Positions 34,481 to 43,328 of a stretch of 64,000 nt of DNA are shown in pieces. Source of the DNA: Herbaspirillum sp. SJZ107. Lineage in GTDB: Bacteria; Pseudomonadota; Gammaproteobacteria; Burkholderiales; Burkholderiaceae_D. The notes below the pieces were generated by a model. That model had not been told where the DNA came from and ran no database searches. It saw nothing but the letters and a program-made list of their open reading frames with translations. Where the stretch lies: assembly GCF_006715485.1 (NCBI RefSeq), contig NZ_VFNH01000001.1:992001-1056000 (forward strand). The letters are read 5' to 3'. Every line of letters begins with the position of its first letter. Positions within the stretch are counted from its first letter, which is position 1. Position numbers and translations under genes: made by a program.

Positions 34481-35623
34481 ATGAATCATCGCACTGCCTA
34501 CATCCGCCGTAGCAGAGAAGGTCTCCGCCTCAAGAAGCGCGTCCTCGCCGTGGCGTTGCTGGGCGTGGCGGCATGCGCGGGCGTGCTATTGGAAGGAAAC
34601 GCGCCGTTGCTGCACGCCCGCAGCCAGGAGGGGGTGTTTGCCGCCGATGCGTCGGCGCGGCCGGCTGACGCAGTCACGGCCGGGACCGCAGCGGTGGCGG
34701 CCGGTCCGCGCCGCATCTATCCGTATTCGATCGTGGCCGGTGGTGTAGCGGGACGCGCCGAGCTGGCACACGTCATCCAGACCGACAAGGTGGTGGCAGC
34801 CCACTACGCCTCGTTCGAGGTGGCGAAGGCGCATCCGGTCGCGGTCGCCAAGCCGCGCGCCGTGCACGTGTCCTACCGCAAGGGCGACCAGGTGTTCTGG
34901 ACCGCAAAGAAGGTGATGCTGGCCGAAGGCGAGACCCTGCTGTCGGACGGCAAGAGCGAAATCCGCGGACGCTGCGGCAACCGCATTTCCGACGTGGCAA
35001 TGCTGCCGGTGGAAGCAGGCGCGCCCAGCGAGGAGGAACTCGATGCGGCGGTCGACGATGGCGGCGATGGCGGGCCGCTGCAGGTCGCCGCGCCATTCGC
35101 CGGCGAGGGTGGCCGCTATGCGCACCAGCTGCTGAGCTTCCCGAACGGCGCCGGCCTGCTGGCGGTGACCGGCGGCGAAGGCTGGCACCCGCCGGGCGGT
35201 TTCCCTGGCGGCGTGCCGTCGGGATCGTATCCGGGCCCGTCGTATGGCACGCCGACCGTGGTGACCGGCGGCAGCAGCGCCCTGGTCGGCTCGACCAGCG
35301 ACCCGGGCAAGCTGCCGACCCAGACCGGCAGCGCCGGCGGCTCGACCAGCGAAACCCCGCGCGGCACCAGCCCGGCCGACACTGCGCCGGCACCGGTCGC
35401 AGCGCCGATCGAACTGGCCGACACCGTCCAGCCGGAACCGGAACCCGCCGTGCCGGCGCCCACGCTGCCCGGGACGGTGCTGTCTCCGGTGGCACCGCCG
35501 GCCATCCCGGTCGCGACGCTCGAGCCGACGGCCGAGGCGCCGGAACCGGCCTCGCTGTGGCTGGGCGGCGTCGGCATGGCGGCCATGCTGCTGCTGCGCC
35601 GCCGCCCGGGCCGGCGCGCCTGA
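34481..35623 (+). CDS. PEP-CTERM protein of unknown function
   Basis: This 380-residue exported protein has an N-terminal basic region and hydrophobic helix (KKRVLAVALLGVAACAGVLL). A small conserved-looking domain follows (YRKGDQVFWTAKKVMLAEGETLLSDG, then RCGNRISDVAMLPVEA). A long Gly/Pro/Ser/Thr-rich linker occupies about 230-350. The C-terminus (APEPASLWLGGVGMAAMLLL, then RRRPGRRA) is a PEP-CTERM sorting signal for an exosortase, which is not in the window. The linker suggests an extended surface or matrix protein. Confidence 0.85.
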   Translation: MNHRTAYIRRSREGLRLKKRVLAVALLGVAACAGVLLEGNAPLLHARSQEGVFAADASARPADAVTAGTAAVAAGPRRIYPYSIVAGGVAGRAELAHVIQTDKVVAAHYASFEVAKAHPVAVAKPRAVHVSYRKGDQVFWTAKKVMLAEGETLLSDGKSEIRGRCGNRISDVAMLPVEAGAPSEEELDAAVDDGGDGGPLQVAAPFAGEGGRYAHQLLSFPNGAGLLAVTGGEGWHPPGGFPGGVPSGSYPGPSYGTPTVVTGGSSALVGSTSDPGKLPTQTGSAGGSTSETPRGTSPADTAPAPVAAPIELADTVQPEPEPAVPAPTLPGTVLSPVAPPAIPVATLEPTAEAPEPASLWLGGVGMAAMLLLRRRPGRRA

Positions 35624-35657
35624 CGCCGGACGCCCGGCCCGGCGCCGCCCGGCAGCT

Positions 35658-36149
35658 TCAGCAGATCCCGGCTTCGCTATCCTTGCGCAGCCGCGCGCGC
35701 CAGGCGCCCAGCGCCGACAGGGCCGAGTGGAATTCGCGCTCGATCAGGTCGGCCTCGGCCGCCGTGATCACCCCGTCCATCAGCGCCCCCGACACCGCTT
35801 CGGCCACCGCGCCCACTTCGCTCATTACCCGGCACACGGTCTGCGACAGATCGTCCTGGCGTGCCGTTTCCGGCTGCGGCACCACGAAGGCCGCCATCCC
35901 GTGCCTGACCAGCAGCGCGTGCAGCGGCAGCAGGACATCCGCCACCCCGGCCTTGTGGCAGCACTCGACGATCAGCGAGACTTCCTCGAACGAGGGGTAG
36001 TGCGAGCCAATGCTCGGCGCCAGCTTGTTGCGCAGGACGTTGGCCGACATGCCCAGCTCGCGCGCCAGCGCGTCCAGCCCGCCGGGGTACTTGCGCGCCA
36101 CAGTGTAGAGCGCGTCGTGTTGATTCATGTCGAGGTAGCGGCGGGTCAT
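35658..36149 (-). CDS. Phage CII-like regulatory protein (CP76 family)
   Basis: This 163-residue protein resembles the phage regulatory CII/CP76 family. An N-terminal helix-turn-helix (GLDALARELGMSANVLRNKL) is followed by FEEVSLIVECCHKAGVADVLLPLHALL and an acidic helical tail. The start at 36149 is supported by AAGGA seven bases upstream, adding seven residues before an internal Met at 36128. No other phage genes surround it, so it is probably a domesticated regulator. It is divergent from the YjfK/YjfJ-like cluster. Confidence 0.78.
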   Translation of the reverse strand: MTRRYLDMNQHDALYTVARKYPGGLDALARELGMSANVLRNKLAPSIGSHYPSFEEVSLIVECCHKAGVADVLLPLHALLVRHGMAAFVVPQPETARQDDLSQTVCRVMSEVGAVAEAVSGALMDGVITAAEADLIEREFHSALSALGAWRARLRKDSEAGIC

Positions 36150-36233
36150 ATGGTAATCCTTTGATTATTTTACCGGTGCATGTCAACATGCTGTTCGTTA
36201 TTCTCATTGTAACTTTTGACGGCGACCCTGACC

Positions 36234-37112
36234 ATGTTGAAGACTGCCCCGAGATACGCTCCGAAGTCTGCGCCGAAGTGGTTTCACGCCCTGCTGGTGC
36301 TGGCGCTGCTGCTGCCGCTGGCACATGGCATGGCCGGCGCCTCGCCCTCGGGTTCGGGGTCGTTCAGGAGCGGCTTTTCGTCGCAGCGCTCGTCGCCGTC
36401 GCCGTCGAAAGGCAGTATCGGCTCGTTCGGCAAGCGCTCGTCCTCGGCGTCGCAGGCAGGCGCGCCGTCGCGGGCAGGCAGCGGCGGTTTCGGTTCCTTC
36501 GGCCGGGCGGCGCCGTCGGACGCGCGGCGCTCCGATTCGGCGCTGTCGCGAAAGCTCGACCGCGAGGCCGCCGAGGCCCGCGCCCTGCGCACGCTGGACG
36601 AACGGCGCGCCGCCCAGGCCGCGCGCGACGCCGCCCGCAATGCACCTCCGCCGCGGCGCGACGACATCCCGCGCCAGGCGGACAACCTGCCGCCGGGCCG
36701 GGGCTACGGCCAAGGCTACGGCAATAACAATGGCTACGCCAGGACGCAGCCCTCCGGCGGCGACCTCGGCCGCGTGATCGCCGGCGCCGTGATCGCGAAT
36801 GCCGCGGCCAACGCCGCCGCCCATGCCGCCAACAACGCGAATGCGCATGCGCAGCGCGGCGACGCCCAGGCGCCGGCGCAGGCACCGTCCTGGAACGGCG
36901 GTGTTGGCAGCGTCGGCGGTCCGGTGGCCCAGCCCGGCGCCGCGCCGGCGCAGCCGCTGCCACAGCCCAAGCAGGGCGGCGGTTCCGTGTTCGGTACCGT
37001 GGCCGTGCTGCTGGTGCTGGCCCTGGCCGGGTGGCTTGCCTACAAATGGATCATGCGGGCACGCGCCAGGCGCGCGGCCGACAAACCGAATTATTCGTTC
37101 GAGAGGAATTGA
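36234..37112 (+). CDS. Low-complexity membrane protein upstream of the yjfK-like gene
   Basis: This 292-residue protein has an N-terminal signal or anchor (FHALLVLALLLPLAHGMAGA) and a Ser/Gly/Arg-rich region (SGSFRSGFSSQRSSPSPSKG and similar). An Ala/Asn-rich stretch (GAVIANAAANAAAHAANNAN) and a C-terminal membrane helix (VFGTVAVLLVLALAGWLAYKW) follow, then a basic tail. No family is recognised. It ends four bases before the DUF2491 gene, so it should be co-translated with the YjfK/YjfJ-like pair, suggesting a role in an envelope-associated complex. Confidence 0.75.
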   Translation: MLKTAPRYAPKSAPKWFHALLVLALLLPLAHGMAGASPSGSGSFRSGFSSQRSSPSPSKGSIGSFGKRSSSASQAGAPSRAGSGGFGSFGRAAPSDARRSDSALSRKLDREAAEARALRTLDERRAAQAARDAARNAPPPRRDDIPRQADNLPPGRGYGQGYGNNNGYARTQPSGGDLGRVIAGAVIANAAANAAAHAANNANAHAQRGDAQAPAQAPSWNGGVGSVGGPVAQPGAAPAQPLPQPKQGGGSVFGTVAVLLVLALAGWLAYKWIMRARARRAADKPNYSFERN

Positions 37113-37116
37113 GCAG

Positions 37117-37899
37117 ATGGCCTGGAAAGACGTGTTCAGCTACGTGCGCGGTATCGCCGGCAAACAGGGCGTCACCAATGACGCGCGCGCAGACGACAAA
37201 CTCCCGCTGGGCGCGCGCATCGGCAGCCTGGTGCAACTGCAGCGCTCGCCGCTGATCCGGGCCCAGGCCAGCGGTTCGCTGATCGCGATGCCGGCCGATG
37301 GCGACACCCGCGTGCTGGCGATCTCGCAGATCCGCCTGGAGCCGGACGCCGGCCTGTTCCGCCTGTACCTGGCCACCGGCGACGTCGATGCGAAGGAGAA
37401 ATTCCTGCAGGTGTTCAGCGCCGACGACGGCGCCGTCGCCGAGATCCTGTACTGCACCCAGCTGGCGCGCGTGATCCCGGAAAGCGCCGACGACCAGGAT
37501 GCCTATACGGGCGTCGCCGGCTACGGCCTGGGCGACCCGAGCTACACGCTGTGGCGCGAGCAGCTGGCCGACATGCTCGACGCGGCCACGCTGGCCACGG
37601 TCTTCGGCGACGCCGACCGGCTGGAGTACACCCGCGACGCCGGCCACGGCAACCCGGATTTCGTGGCGCCGTTCACCGGCCGCGAAACCCGCATCGACGA
37701 TGCCGGCGGCGTGCGCGGGCTGCGCCAGCAACTGTATTTCATGCCCTACGTGCGCACGCTGGCCGACGGCAGCCGGGAATACCTGTTGATCAGCACCGAG
37801 ATCATCGAAAGCGTCGACGGCGACAGCGGCCGGCGCGGCATCCACGTCGACTTCGTGATCGGCATTCCGCTCGAGCCGGAACGCGTGGTCGTGCAGTAA
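37117..37899 (+). CDS. DUF2491-family protein (YjfK-like)
   Basis: This 260-residue soluble protein has the DUF2491/YjfK pattern: LPLGARIGSLVQLQRSPL at the N-terminus, FRLYLATGDVDAKEKFLQVF and LYCTQLARVIP in the middle, and SREYLLISTEIIESVDG near the end. In Escherichia coli, yjfK lies beside yjfJ (PspA/IM30 family), as it does here. The function of the family is not established. The start follows GAGAGGAATTGAGCAG. Confidence 0.85.
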   Translation: MAWKDVFSYVRGIAGKQGVTNDARADDKLPLGARIGSLVQLQRSPLIRAQASGSLIAMPADGDTRVLAISQIRLEPDAGLFRLYLATGDVDAKEKFLQVFSADDGAVAEILYCTQLARVIPESADDQDAYTGVAGYGLGDPSYTLWREQLADMLDAATLATVFGDADRLEYTRDAGHGNPDFVAPFTGRETRIDDAGGVRGLRQQLYFMPYVRTLADGSREYLLISTEIIESVDGDSGRRGIHVDFVIGIPLEPERVVVQ

Positions 37900-37953
37900 C
37901 GCAGTAGTGGCAGAGTAGCACCCGACTTTTTGACCAACGAAAGGAACAAGGAC

Positions 37954-38718
37954 ATGAGCAACGCGAGTGGATGGGGCTTGACCGCACGGCTGGTATCGAA
38001 GCATTTCGGCGCCCTCGGCAACCGGATTTCGGAAGCCATCGCCAACTTCGATCCGGAGACCGCCACCGAGGCCGACCGCGACCGCCTGGTCGACACCCTG
38101 CGCGACACCGCCCAGCTGCTGGCGACCGCGCGCGCGTCCTTCGACAAGGAGCACAAGGACGTGGTGAACCTGCAGAACCTGATCGCGAGCGACGAACGCG
38201 CCGCCGAAACGCTGGCCGAGCGCCTGGCCGCCGGTACCATTTCGGAAGCCACGGTCACCATGTTCTGCGACGAGCTGGAAGCGAACAAGGCGCGTCTGCC
38301 GCAGGAAATCCAGGAAGAAGCCGATGCCAGGGCCTACATGGACGAGCTGCAGAAGATCGTCGATGCGCTCAGCAAGCAGCTGGCCGAATTCGACGCCCAG
38401 GCGCGCAAGGCGATCCAGGCGCTGGCCGCGGCCAAGGCGCAGAAGGAACTGCAGGAACTGCGCATGGAACGCCAGAGCCAGCTGGCCGGCCTGTCCGGCG
38501 TCAAGGCCGGATCGACCGCGCTGAACGCGCTGACGCGCCGCGCGCAGAACGTCAGCAACGAAGCGGCCGGCCTGCGCATCGTCGCCGACATCGGCCAGAA
38601 GCCGCTCGACCAGCAGGCCGAACTGGATGCGATCCGCAAGTCGGCGAGCCAGCCGGACAACGGCGGCGAGACGGCGCTGGAGCGCTTGAAGCGCTTGTCG
38701 GGCAAGAGCGCGGCGTAA
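37954..38718 (+). CDS. Coiled-coil protein, YjfJ-like (PspA/IM30 family)
   Basis: This 254-residue protein is almost entirely helical and charged, with long coiled-coil segments (for example about 60-170: FDKEHKDVVNLQNLIASDE, then YMDELQKIVDALSKQLAEFD). It resembles YjfJ of the PspA/IM30 family, which bind and remodel membranes. The start MSNASGWG is preceded by AAGGA. It follows the DUF2491 gene by 54 bases, reproducing the E. coli yjfK-yjfJ pairing; other yjf partners (DUF350, ATP-grasp) are not in the window. Confidence 0.8.
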   Translation: MSNASGWGLTARLVSKHFGALGNRISEAIANFDPETATEADRDRLVDTLRDTAQLLATARASFDKEHKDVVNLQNLIASDERAAETLAERLAAGTISEATVTMFCDELEANKARLPQEIQEEADARAYMDELQKIVDALSKQLAEFDAQARKAIQALAAAKAQKELQELRMERQSQLAGLSGVKAGSTALNALTRRAQNVSNEAAGLRIVADIGQKPLDQQAELDAIRKSASQPDNGGETALERLKRLSGKSAA

Positions 38719-38753
38719 GTTGCCGCGGCAGGGGCAAGGGCAGTAGCAGAACT

Positions 38754-38780
38754 TGGACCCCCGCCTTCGCGGGGGCGACG
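38754..38780. repeat. REP-like GC-rich palindrome, copy 1
   Basis: CCCCCGCC and GGCGACG-side arms (CCCCCGCCTTCGCGGGGGCG) form a strong hairpin with a short loop in the gap after the YjfJ-like gene. A closely similar unit lies at 57715-57747. Both share CCCGCC, a loop of about two bases, then CGCGGGGGCGACGG. Such dispersed palindromes are common in GC-rich proteobacteria. Confidence 0.7.
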
Positions 38781-38821
38781 GTTTTAAGCAGGTGGCATGG
38801 TTCCGCGCTACAGGCCTTCCA

Positions 38822-39553
38822 TTACTCCAGCGTCTCGTGGTGATCCGCCACCCCCCGTTTCCAGTACGCCGACACCCTGGTGAGTTCGCGCGGCACCCCC
38901 TTCTCATCCAGGATGCGGCGCACCCGCGCCATTGCCTGCGCCTCGCCGCCACCCCAGGCCACGCCCTGGCCGGCCGGCGGCGTCCACGCCTGCAGCGCCG
39001 CTACCAGCGCATCGGCATTGTCCACCCAGATGATTTCGGCGTCGGCCTGGGTCGGCAGGTCGCGCCGGTCGGCCGCATCCGCCATCGCCACCACCACGGC
39101 GCGCGCGCCGGCGGGCAGTTCTTCCAGGCGGCGCGAGATCGCCGGCAGGGCGGTGGTATCGCCCACCAGCAGGTGCCAGTCGAGTGCCAAAGGCACCACG
39201 AAGGAGCCGCGCGGCCCGCCGACCGTCAGCCGCTGGCCGGCCTGCGCGCTGCGTGCCCACTCGGAGGCCGCGCCGTGGCCGTGCAGCGCGAATTCCAGCG
39301 TCAGCGTCCGCTGTTCACGGTCGAAGCGGCGTGGCGTATAGTCGCGGCGTACCGGCGTCTCCGCGCTTTCGTCGAACATCAGCTTGACGTGGTCGTCGAA
39401 GGAGGCCGAGACGAAGTCGCCCAGCTCGTCGCCGGTGAAGGTGATGGCGACGAAGCCGGGGCCCAGCGGTTCGACGGCGGCAACCGTCAGCTCGCGCCGC
39501 TTGAGTTCATGGCGGACCCGCTGGATGACCGGGCCTTGCGCTGCGTCTTTCAT
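38822..39553 (-). CDS. Siderophore-interacting protein (FAD-dependent ferric reductase)
   Basis: This 243-residue SIP/ViuB-family flavoprotein releases iron from ferric siderophores in the cytoplasm using NAD(P)H. The FAD-binding segment is RRDYTPRRFDREQRTLTLEF, followed by GPRGSFVVPLALDWHLLVGDTTALPAI and a C-terminal NAD(P)-binding SIP domain (VAWGGGEAQAMARVRRIL). It is divergent from a MarR-family gene, and a TTGAC-N3-GTCA repeat lies about 31 bases upstream of its start, suggesting control by that regulator. Confidence 0.92.
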   Translation of the reverse strand: MKDAAQGPVIQRVRHELKRRELTVAAVEPLGPGFVAITFTGDELGDFVSASFDDHVKLMFDESAETPVRRDYTPRRFDREQRTLTLEFALHGHGAASEWARSAQAGQRLTVGGPRGSFVVPLALDWHLLVGDTTALPAISRRLEELPAGARAVVVAMADAADRRDLPTQADAEIIWVDNADALVAALQAWTPPAGQGVAWGGGEAQAMARVRRILDEKGVPRELTRVSAYWKRGVADHHETLE

Positions 39554-39583
39554 GGTATCGTCCTCGGAAATAAATACGATTAG

Positions 39584-39628
39584 TTGACAATGTCATCCAT
39601 TATGCGAAAAAAAGTTGACCAAGTCAAC
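39584..39628. promoter_or_regulatory. Twin palindromic operator between the SIP and MarR genes
   Basis: Two copies of a dyad occur: TTGACAATGTCA (39584-39595) and TTGACCAAGTCA (39615-39626), the latter extending to GTTGAC-CAA-GTCAAC. Their centres are 31 bases apart, about three helical turns, so two dimers would sit on the same DNA face. The first lies in the promoter gap and the second inside the first codons of the MarR gene. MarR autoregulation with control of the divergent gene is the natural reading. Confidence 0.65.
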
Positions 39629-40087
39629 CAAAATCCGGCCGACCTCGATGGCCACGCTGCACTGCAGGTCGTGGACGCCATGCACAAGATCATGCACCTG
39701 TACCGCACGCAGCAGCACCGCAGCCTGCGCGACGCCCAGCACGATCTTGCTCATATGGAAATCAAGGTGCTCGGCTTCTTTGCCCGCCATCCCGGCGGGT
39801 CGCCAAGCGATCTGGTGGCGCACTCCGGCCGCGACAAGGCCCAGGTGGCGCGCCTGATCCGCGGCCTGCGCGAACGCGGCCTGCTGGAGGCCGAAGCCGA
39901 CGCCACCGACCGCCGCAGCACCCGTGTCACGCTGTCGGCGGCCGGCCTGGAACTGCACACGGCGCTGCACAGCCACGACGGCGAACTGGCCGAGGCGGCG
40001 CTGGCCGGGCTGTCGGAGGGAGAGTGCGCCACGCTTGCCGCCCTGCTGGGCCGCGTGCGCACCAACCTGGAGGCAGGGCAGGGCTGA
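39590..40087 (+). CDS. MarR-family transcriptional regulator
   Basis: This protein of about 165 residues has a winged helix-turn-helix (ARHPGGSPSDLVAHSGRDKAQVARLIRGLRERGLLEAEADATDRRSTRVTL, given as about 62-112) flanked by dimerisation helices. It is divergent from the siderophore-interacting protein gene and probably controls it in response to iron-related or oxidative cues (inference). The start could be 39590 or 39602. In either case a palindrome of the operator type lies within the first codons. Confidence 0.9.
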   Translation: MSSIMRKKVDQVNQNPADLDGHAALQVVDAMHKIMHLYRTQQHRSLRDAQHDLAHMEIKVLGFFARHPGGSPSDLVAHSGRDKAQVARLIRGLRERGLLEAEADATDRRSTRVTLSAAGLELHTALHSHDGELAEAALAGLSEGECATLAALLGRVRTNLEAGQG

Positions 40088-40088
40088 T

Positions 40089-40340
40089 TCAAGCCTGGCG
40101 TGCGCAGGGCGTATCGTTCTGGGCCGCCATGGCCCGGTCGTCTTCGCGCACCTGGCCGCCCGACAGCACCCTGCCGATGACGGCGCCGTTGATCCCGTGC
40201 GCCTTCAGGTACTCGACCGCGCCGACGGTGCCGAGGCAGGCCTGCAGGCCGATGGCTTCGCGCACGGCCTCAGCGGCCGCGGATTCGTGAGGATGACTGG
40301 CCGGCAGATCGACGCGGCGTTCTGTTTGTAAATGTTCCAT
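40089..40340 (-). CDS. Small conserved-looking protein of unknown function
   Basis: This 83-residue frame starts at ATG 40340 with GGAAA at good spacing. It encodes a basic N-terminus, a helical middle (AEAVREAIGLQACLGTVGAVEYLKAHGI) and a polar tail. No family is recognised. It is convergent with the MarR gene, with one base between the stops. The clear ribosome site and biased codon use support a real gene. Confidence 0.65.
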   Translation of the reverse strand: MEHLQTERRVDLPASHPHESAAAEAVREAIGLQACLGTVGAVEYLKAHGINGAVIGRVLSGGQVREDDRAMAAQNDTPCARQA

Positions 40341-40491
40341 GGTGTTTCCTTTGCATGACTGTTTGATATCTGTGGCCACTGTAACGCCGGTTACATCGGG
40401 TTGAAAACAGCCGGTTTCTCGTGTCCTGCTAGGCGCACTCCTACTTTGCGATTGCCCTGTTGATTCCGGACGGCGTCCCCAACTGCAGCCC

Positions 40492-41052
40492 ATGCCCACC
40501 TTTATCCGTCCGCTGGTCCGTAGGCTGCTGGTTGCGATCGTCCTGATCTTGCTGGCCGCGGTGGTACAGCCATGGCTGGAAAACGCCCTGTACCTGATCC
40601 GTCTCGGCAGCCTGCCGGCGCCCGCGGTGCTGCCGGTGCCGGTGGCCGGCGTCAAGCCGTCCGGGCTTGCCGATACCTGGGGCGGAGCGCGCAGCGAGGG
40701 CCGCCGCCACGAGGGCATCGACATCTTCGCCAAACGCGGCACGCCGGTGCTGTCGAGTACCGAAGGCGTGGTGGTGCGGGTCGGCACCAACCGCCTGGGC
40801 GGGCAGGTGGTGTGGGTGCTGGGGCCGGGTGGACAGCGCCATTACTACGCCCACCTGGAGCGCTACGGCGATGTCCACGCCGGCATGCGCGTGGTACCAG
40901 GCAAGGTGCTCGGCTACGTCGGCAACACGGGAAATGCGATCCATACGCCGCCGCACCTGCATTACGGCATCTACACCGGCGGCGGCGCCATCAATCCCTA
41001 TCCCTTCCTGCGGCCGGCGGCAGGCGCTGTCGCAGGGCGTGCGACATCCTGA
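40492..41052 (+). CDS. M23-family metallopeptidase
   Basis: This 186-residue peptidase has an N-terminal membrane anchor (RRLLVAIVLILLAAVVQPWL) and an M23/LytM domain with the zinc motifs RRHEGIDIFAKRG and PPHLHYGIY, and a middle segment HYYAHLERYGDVHAG. Family members cleave peptidoglycan cross-links in the periplasm. All zinc ligands appear intact (His and Asp of HxxxD, HLH). It is a single gene, with no ring-forming division partners nearby. Confidence 0.92.
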   Translation: MPTFIRPLVRRLLVAIVLILLAAVVQPWLENALYLIRLGSLPAPAVLPVPVAGVKPSGLADTWGGARSEGRRHEGIDIFAKRGTPVLSSTEGVVVRVGTNRLGGQVVWVLGPGGQRHYYAHLERYGDVHAGMRVVPGKVLGYVGNTGNAIHTPPHLHYGIYTGGGAINPYPFLRPAAGAVAGRATS

Positions 41053-41144
41053 CGTGATCGATTCCTACAAGCGCACGCTAGCGGCCCTACCCATGGCGGG
41101 TTGAAGCGGGTGCGCCTACAATCGTCCCATGGAGATGTAAGGAC

Positions 41145-41939
41145 ATGGGCAAAGAGCAAGACATGGAAGAGGAGCACGGCAGCAGCGTCGACGCGCCACG
41201 CATTGTCGAGGCGCCGCCCGCCGAGCGCCTGACCGAGCGCCTGCAGCGCAACACCGTGCTGTGGCGCTACCTGGATGCGGCCAAGCTGTTTGATTTCTTC
41301 GAGAACTCGACGCTGTTCTTTTGCCGCGCCGATCACTTCAGCGACAAGTTCGAGGGCGCCTTCACGCCCACGCTGCGCGACCAGATCAGCGCGTCGTATG
41401 CGCGCGGCGAGATCGACTACAACTATGAACAGTTCAAGCGCCGCATGCGCCAGTCGGTCTACATCAATTGCTGGCACCGCAACCAGGACGACAGCGCCGC
41501 CATGTGGGCGCTGTACGGCAAGTCCGATTGCGCGGTGGCGCTGACCACCACCGTCGGCCAGCTCAGCGATACGCTGCGCGAAGCCGATACCGAACACGAA
41601 GCCTGGATCGCGCGCGTCGAGTACGTCAAGCACTGGAGCGACCCCAAGCTGGACATCTCGCCCGACTACGCCCGCATCTTCGCCTACAAGACCAAGGCCT
41701 ACGAGTACGAAAAGGAAGTGCGGGTGATCATCGACCACACCGCCGGGCCGCACGCGGCCACCTGCGGCGAACCCGAAGCCGGGCTGCTGGTCCCGGTCGA
41801 TGCCGCGCGCCTGCTGCGCAGCATCGTGATCGCGCCGGATGCGCCGCCATGGTTCGAGAAACTGGTGCGGCAGTCGGCGCTGCGCTACGGGATCCGGGCG
41901 CCGGTGCGGCGCTCGAAGCTGGCGACGGATCCGATTTGA
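41145..41939 (+). CDS. DUF2971-family protein
   Basis: This 264-residue soluble protein has the DUF2971 pattern: LWRYLDAAKLFDFFENSTLFFCRADHFSDKFEG (about 40-72, where a plain reading shows the typical RxD-F-D-x-F-E run), INCWHRNQDDSAAMWALYG, and YEYEKEVRVIID. The biochemical role of the family is unknown. The start at 41145 is preceded by GGAGATGTAAGGAC. It is convergent with the sugar permease gene, with six bases between them. Confidence 0.85.
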   Translation: MGKEQDMEEEHGSSVDAPRIVEAPPAERLTERLQRNTVLWRYLDAAKLFDFFENSTLFFCRADHFSDKFEGAFTPTLRDQISASYARGEIDYNYEQFKRRMRQSVYINCWHRNQDDSAAMWALYGKSDCAVALTTTVGQLSDTLREADTEHEAWIARVEYVKHWSDPKLDISPDYARIFAYKTKAYEYEKEVRVIIDHTAGPHAATCGEPEAGLLVPVDAARLLRSIVIAPDAPPWFEKLVRQSALRYGIRAPVRRSKLATDPI

Positions 41940-41945
41940 GCAGCT

Positions 41946-43328
41946 TCAGGCCGCCCGGTGCGTCGACGTCTCGTGCGTCGGATCCTCGACCAGCCGCCCC
42001 GCATCCAGCGCCGGTCCCTCATCCTCGCGGTGGTTGAACGGCACGAACCAGGTCGCCAGGAACGACGGGATGGTCGCCACCATCACGAACACGAAATACC
42101 CGACATACCCCATCATTTCCTGCAGGTGCCCGCTGACCGCGCCCGTCACCATCATGCACAGTCCCATCAGGCCGGTGCCGAAGGCATAGTGCGTGGTCGC
42201 GTACTTGCCGGGGGCCAGCTGCTGCATCAGGTAGATCATGTAGCCGACCGAACCGAAGCCGTAGAAGAATTTTTCGATGGCCACGCCGGCGGTGATGGCG
42301 AGAGTGCTCGACGGCAGCGTCAGCGCCATCGCCAGGAAGGTGATGTTCGGGATGTTGACCGCGCAGCACAGGATGAACAGCGTGCGCTTCAGGCCGCGCC
42401 GCGCGACGAACCAGCCGCCCAGCAGGGAGCCGAGCAGCACCGCCACCAGGCCGTAGGTGCCGTAGACGATGCCAAGCTTTTCGTTGGACAGCCCGAGTCC
42501 GCCCTTGGCGGCGGCATCGACCATGAAGAAGGGACCGATCTTTTCCAGGAGCCCGATGCTGATCCGGAACAGGAAGGCGAAGGCGATCATCTTCCACACG
42601 TCGCGCTTCTGGAAGAAGGTGACGAAGGAATCCCACAGGATGGTGCCGGCGCCGGCGAGGCTGGTGGGCGTGTTTTCGGCGCGCGCGCCTTCCGGCATCA
42701 CGCGCGCGTGCCACAGCGCCATCACCAGCGTCAGCCCGGCGACGATGAAGAAGATGATGCGCCAGGCGTCCAGCCACTCGGGGCCGAACACCTTGGGGTC
42801 GTGCCCGAATACCTCGGTGTGCAGGCGGCCGCTCAGGTAGACCAGGAAGCCGGAAGCGACGATCGGTCCGACGTTCCACGACAGGCTCTGCACCCCGCAG
42901 TACAGCGACTGGGCGCGGGCGTCGAGCGAGGTCACGTAGACGCCGTCGCTGGCGATGTCCTGGGTGGCGCCGATGAAGGACATCAGCGCCAGCAGGCCCA
43001 CCAGCACCACGGTCATGTGCGAGGGCAGTTTCATGGCCAGCGCGGCGCCGGCGAAACCGAGCGCGATCAGCACCTGCGCGCACAGCACGAAGAACTTCTT
43101 GGTGCGGTACATCTCGACCAGCGGCGCGAACAGCGGCTTGATCGTGTAGGCCAGGATCAGCATGCTCGAATAAAAGGCGGCGCGGCCGTTGTCCATGCCC
43201 ATGTTCTTGAACATGATCGCGGTGACGCTGGTCAGCATGATGTAGCCGATGGCCATCGTGAAGTAGCCGGTCGGCACCCACAGCAGCGGGTGGCGCATGC
43301 GCGCGCTCTTGATATCAGGCGTGCGCAT
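41946..43328 (-). CDS. MFS permease, probably for beta-glucosides or related sugars
   Basis: This 460-residue inner-membrane protein has about 12 membrane helices and resembles AmpG-like major-facilitator permeases (PTGYFTMAIGYIMLTSV, then FIGATQDIASDGVYV). The substrate cannot be read from sequence. It is the last gene of the GH1-glucokinase operon and overlaps the glucokinase stop by 14 bases, so uptake of cellobiose or another beta-glucoside is the simplest inference. AmpG relatives also import muropeptides, which keeps an alternative open. Confidence 0.88.
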   Translation of the reverse strand: MRTPDIKSARMRHPLLWVPTGYFTMAIGYIMLTSVTAIMFKNMGMDNGRAAFYSSMLILAYTIKPLFAPLVEMYRTKKFFVLCAQVLIALGFAGAALAMKLPSHMTVVLVGLLALMSFIGATQDIASDGVYVTSLDARAQSLYCGVQSLSWNVGPIVASGFLVYLSGRLHTEVFGHDPKVFGPEWLDAWRIIFFIVAGLTLVMALWHARVMPEGARAENTPTSLAGAGTILWDSFVTFFQKRDVWKMIAFAFLFRISIGLLEKIGPFFMVDAAAKGGLGLSNEKLGIVYGTYGLVAVLLGSLLGGWFVARRGLKRTLFILCCAVNIPNITFLAMALTLPSSTLAITAGVAIEKFFYGFGSVGYMIYLMQQLAPGKYATTHYAFGTGLMGLCMMVTGAVSGHLQEMMGYVGYFVFVMVATIPSFLATWFVPFNHREDEGPALDAGRLVEDPTHETSTHRAA

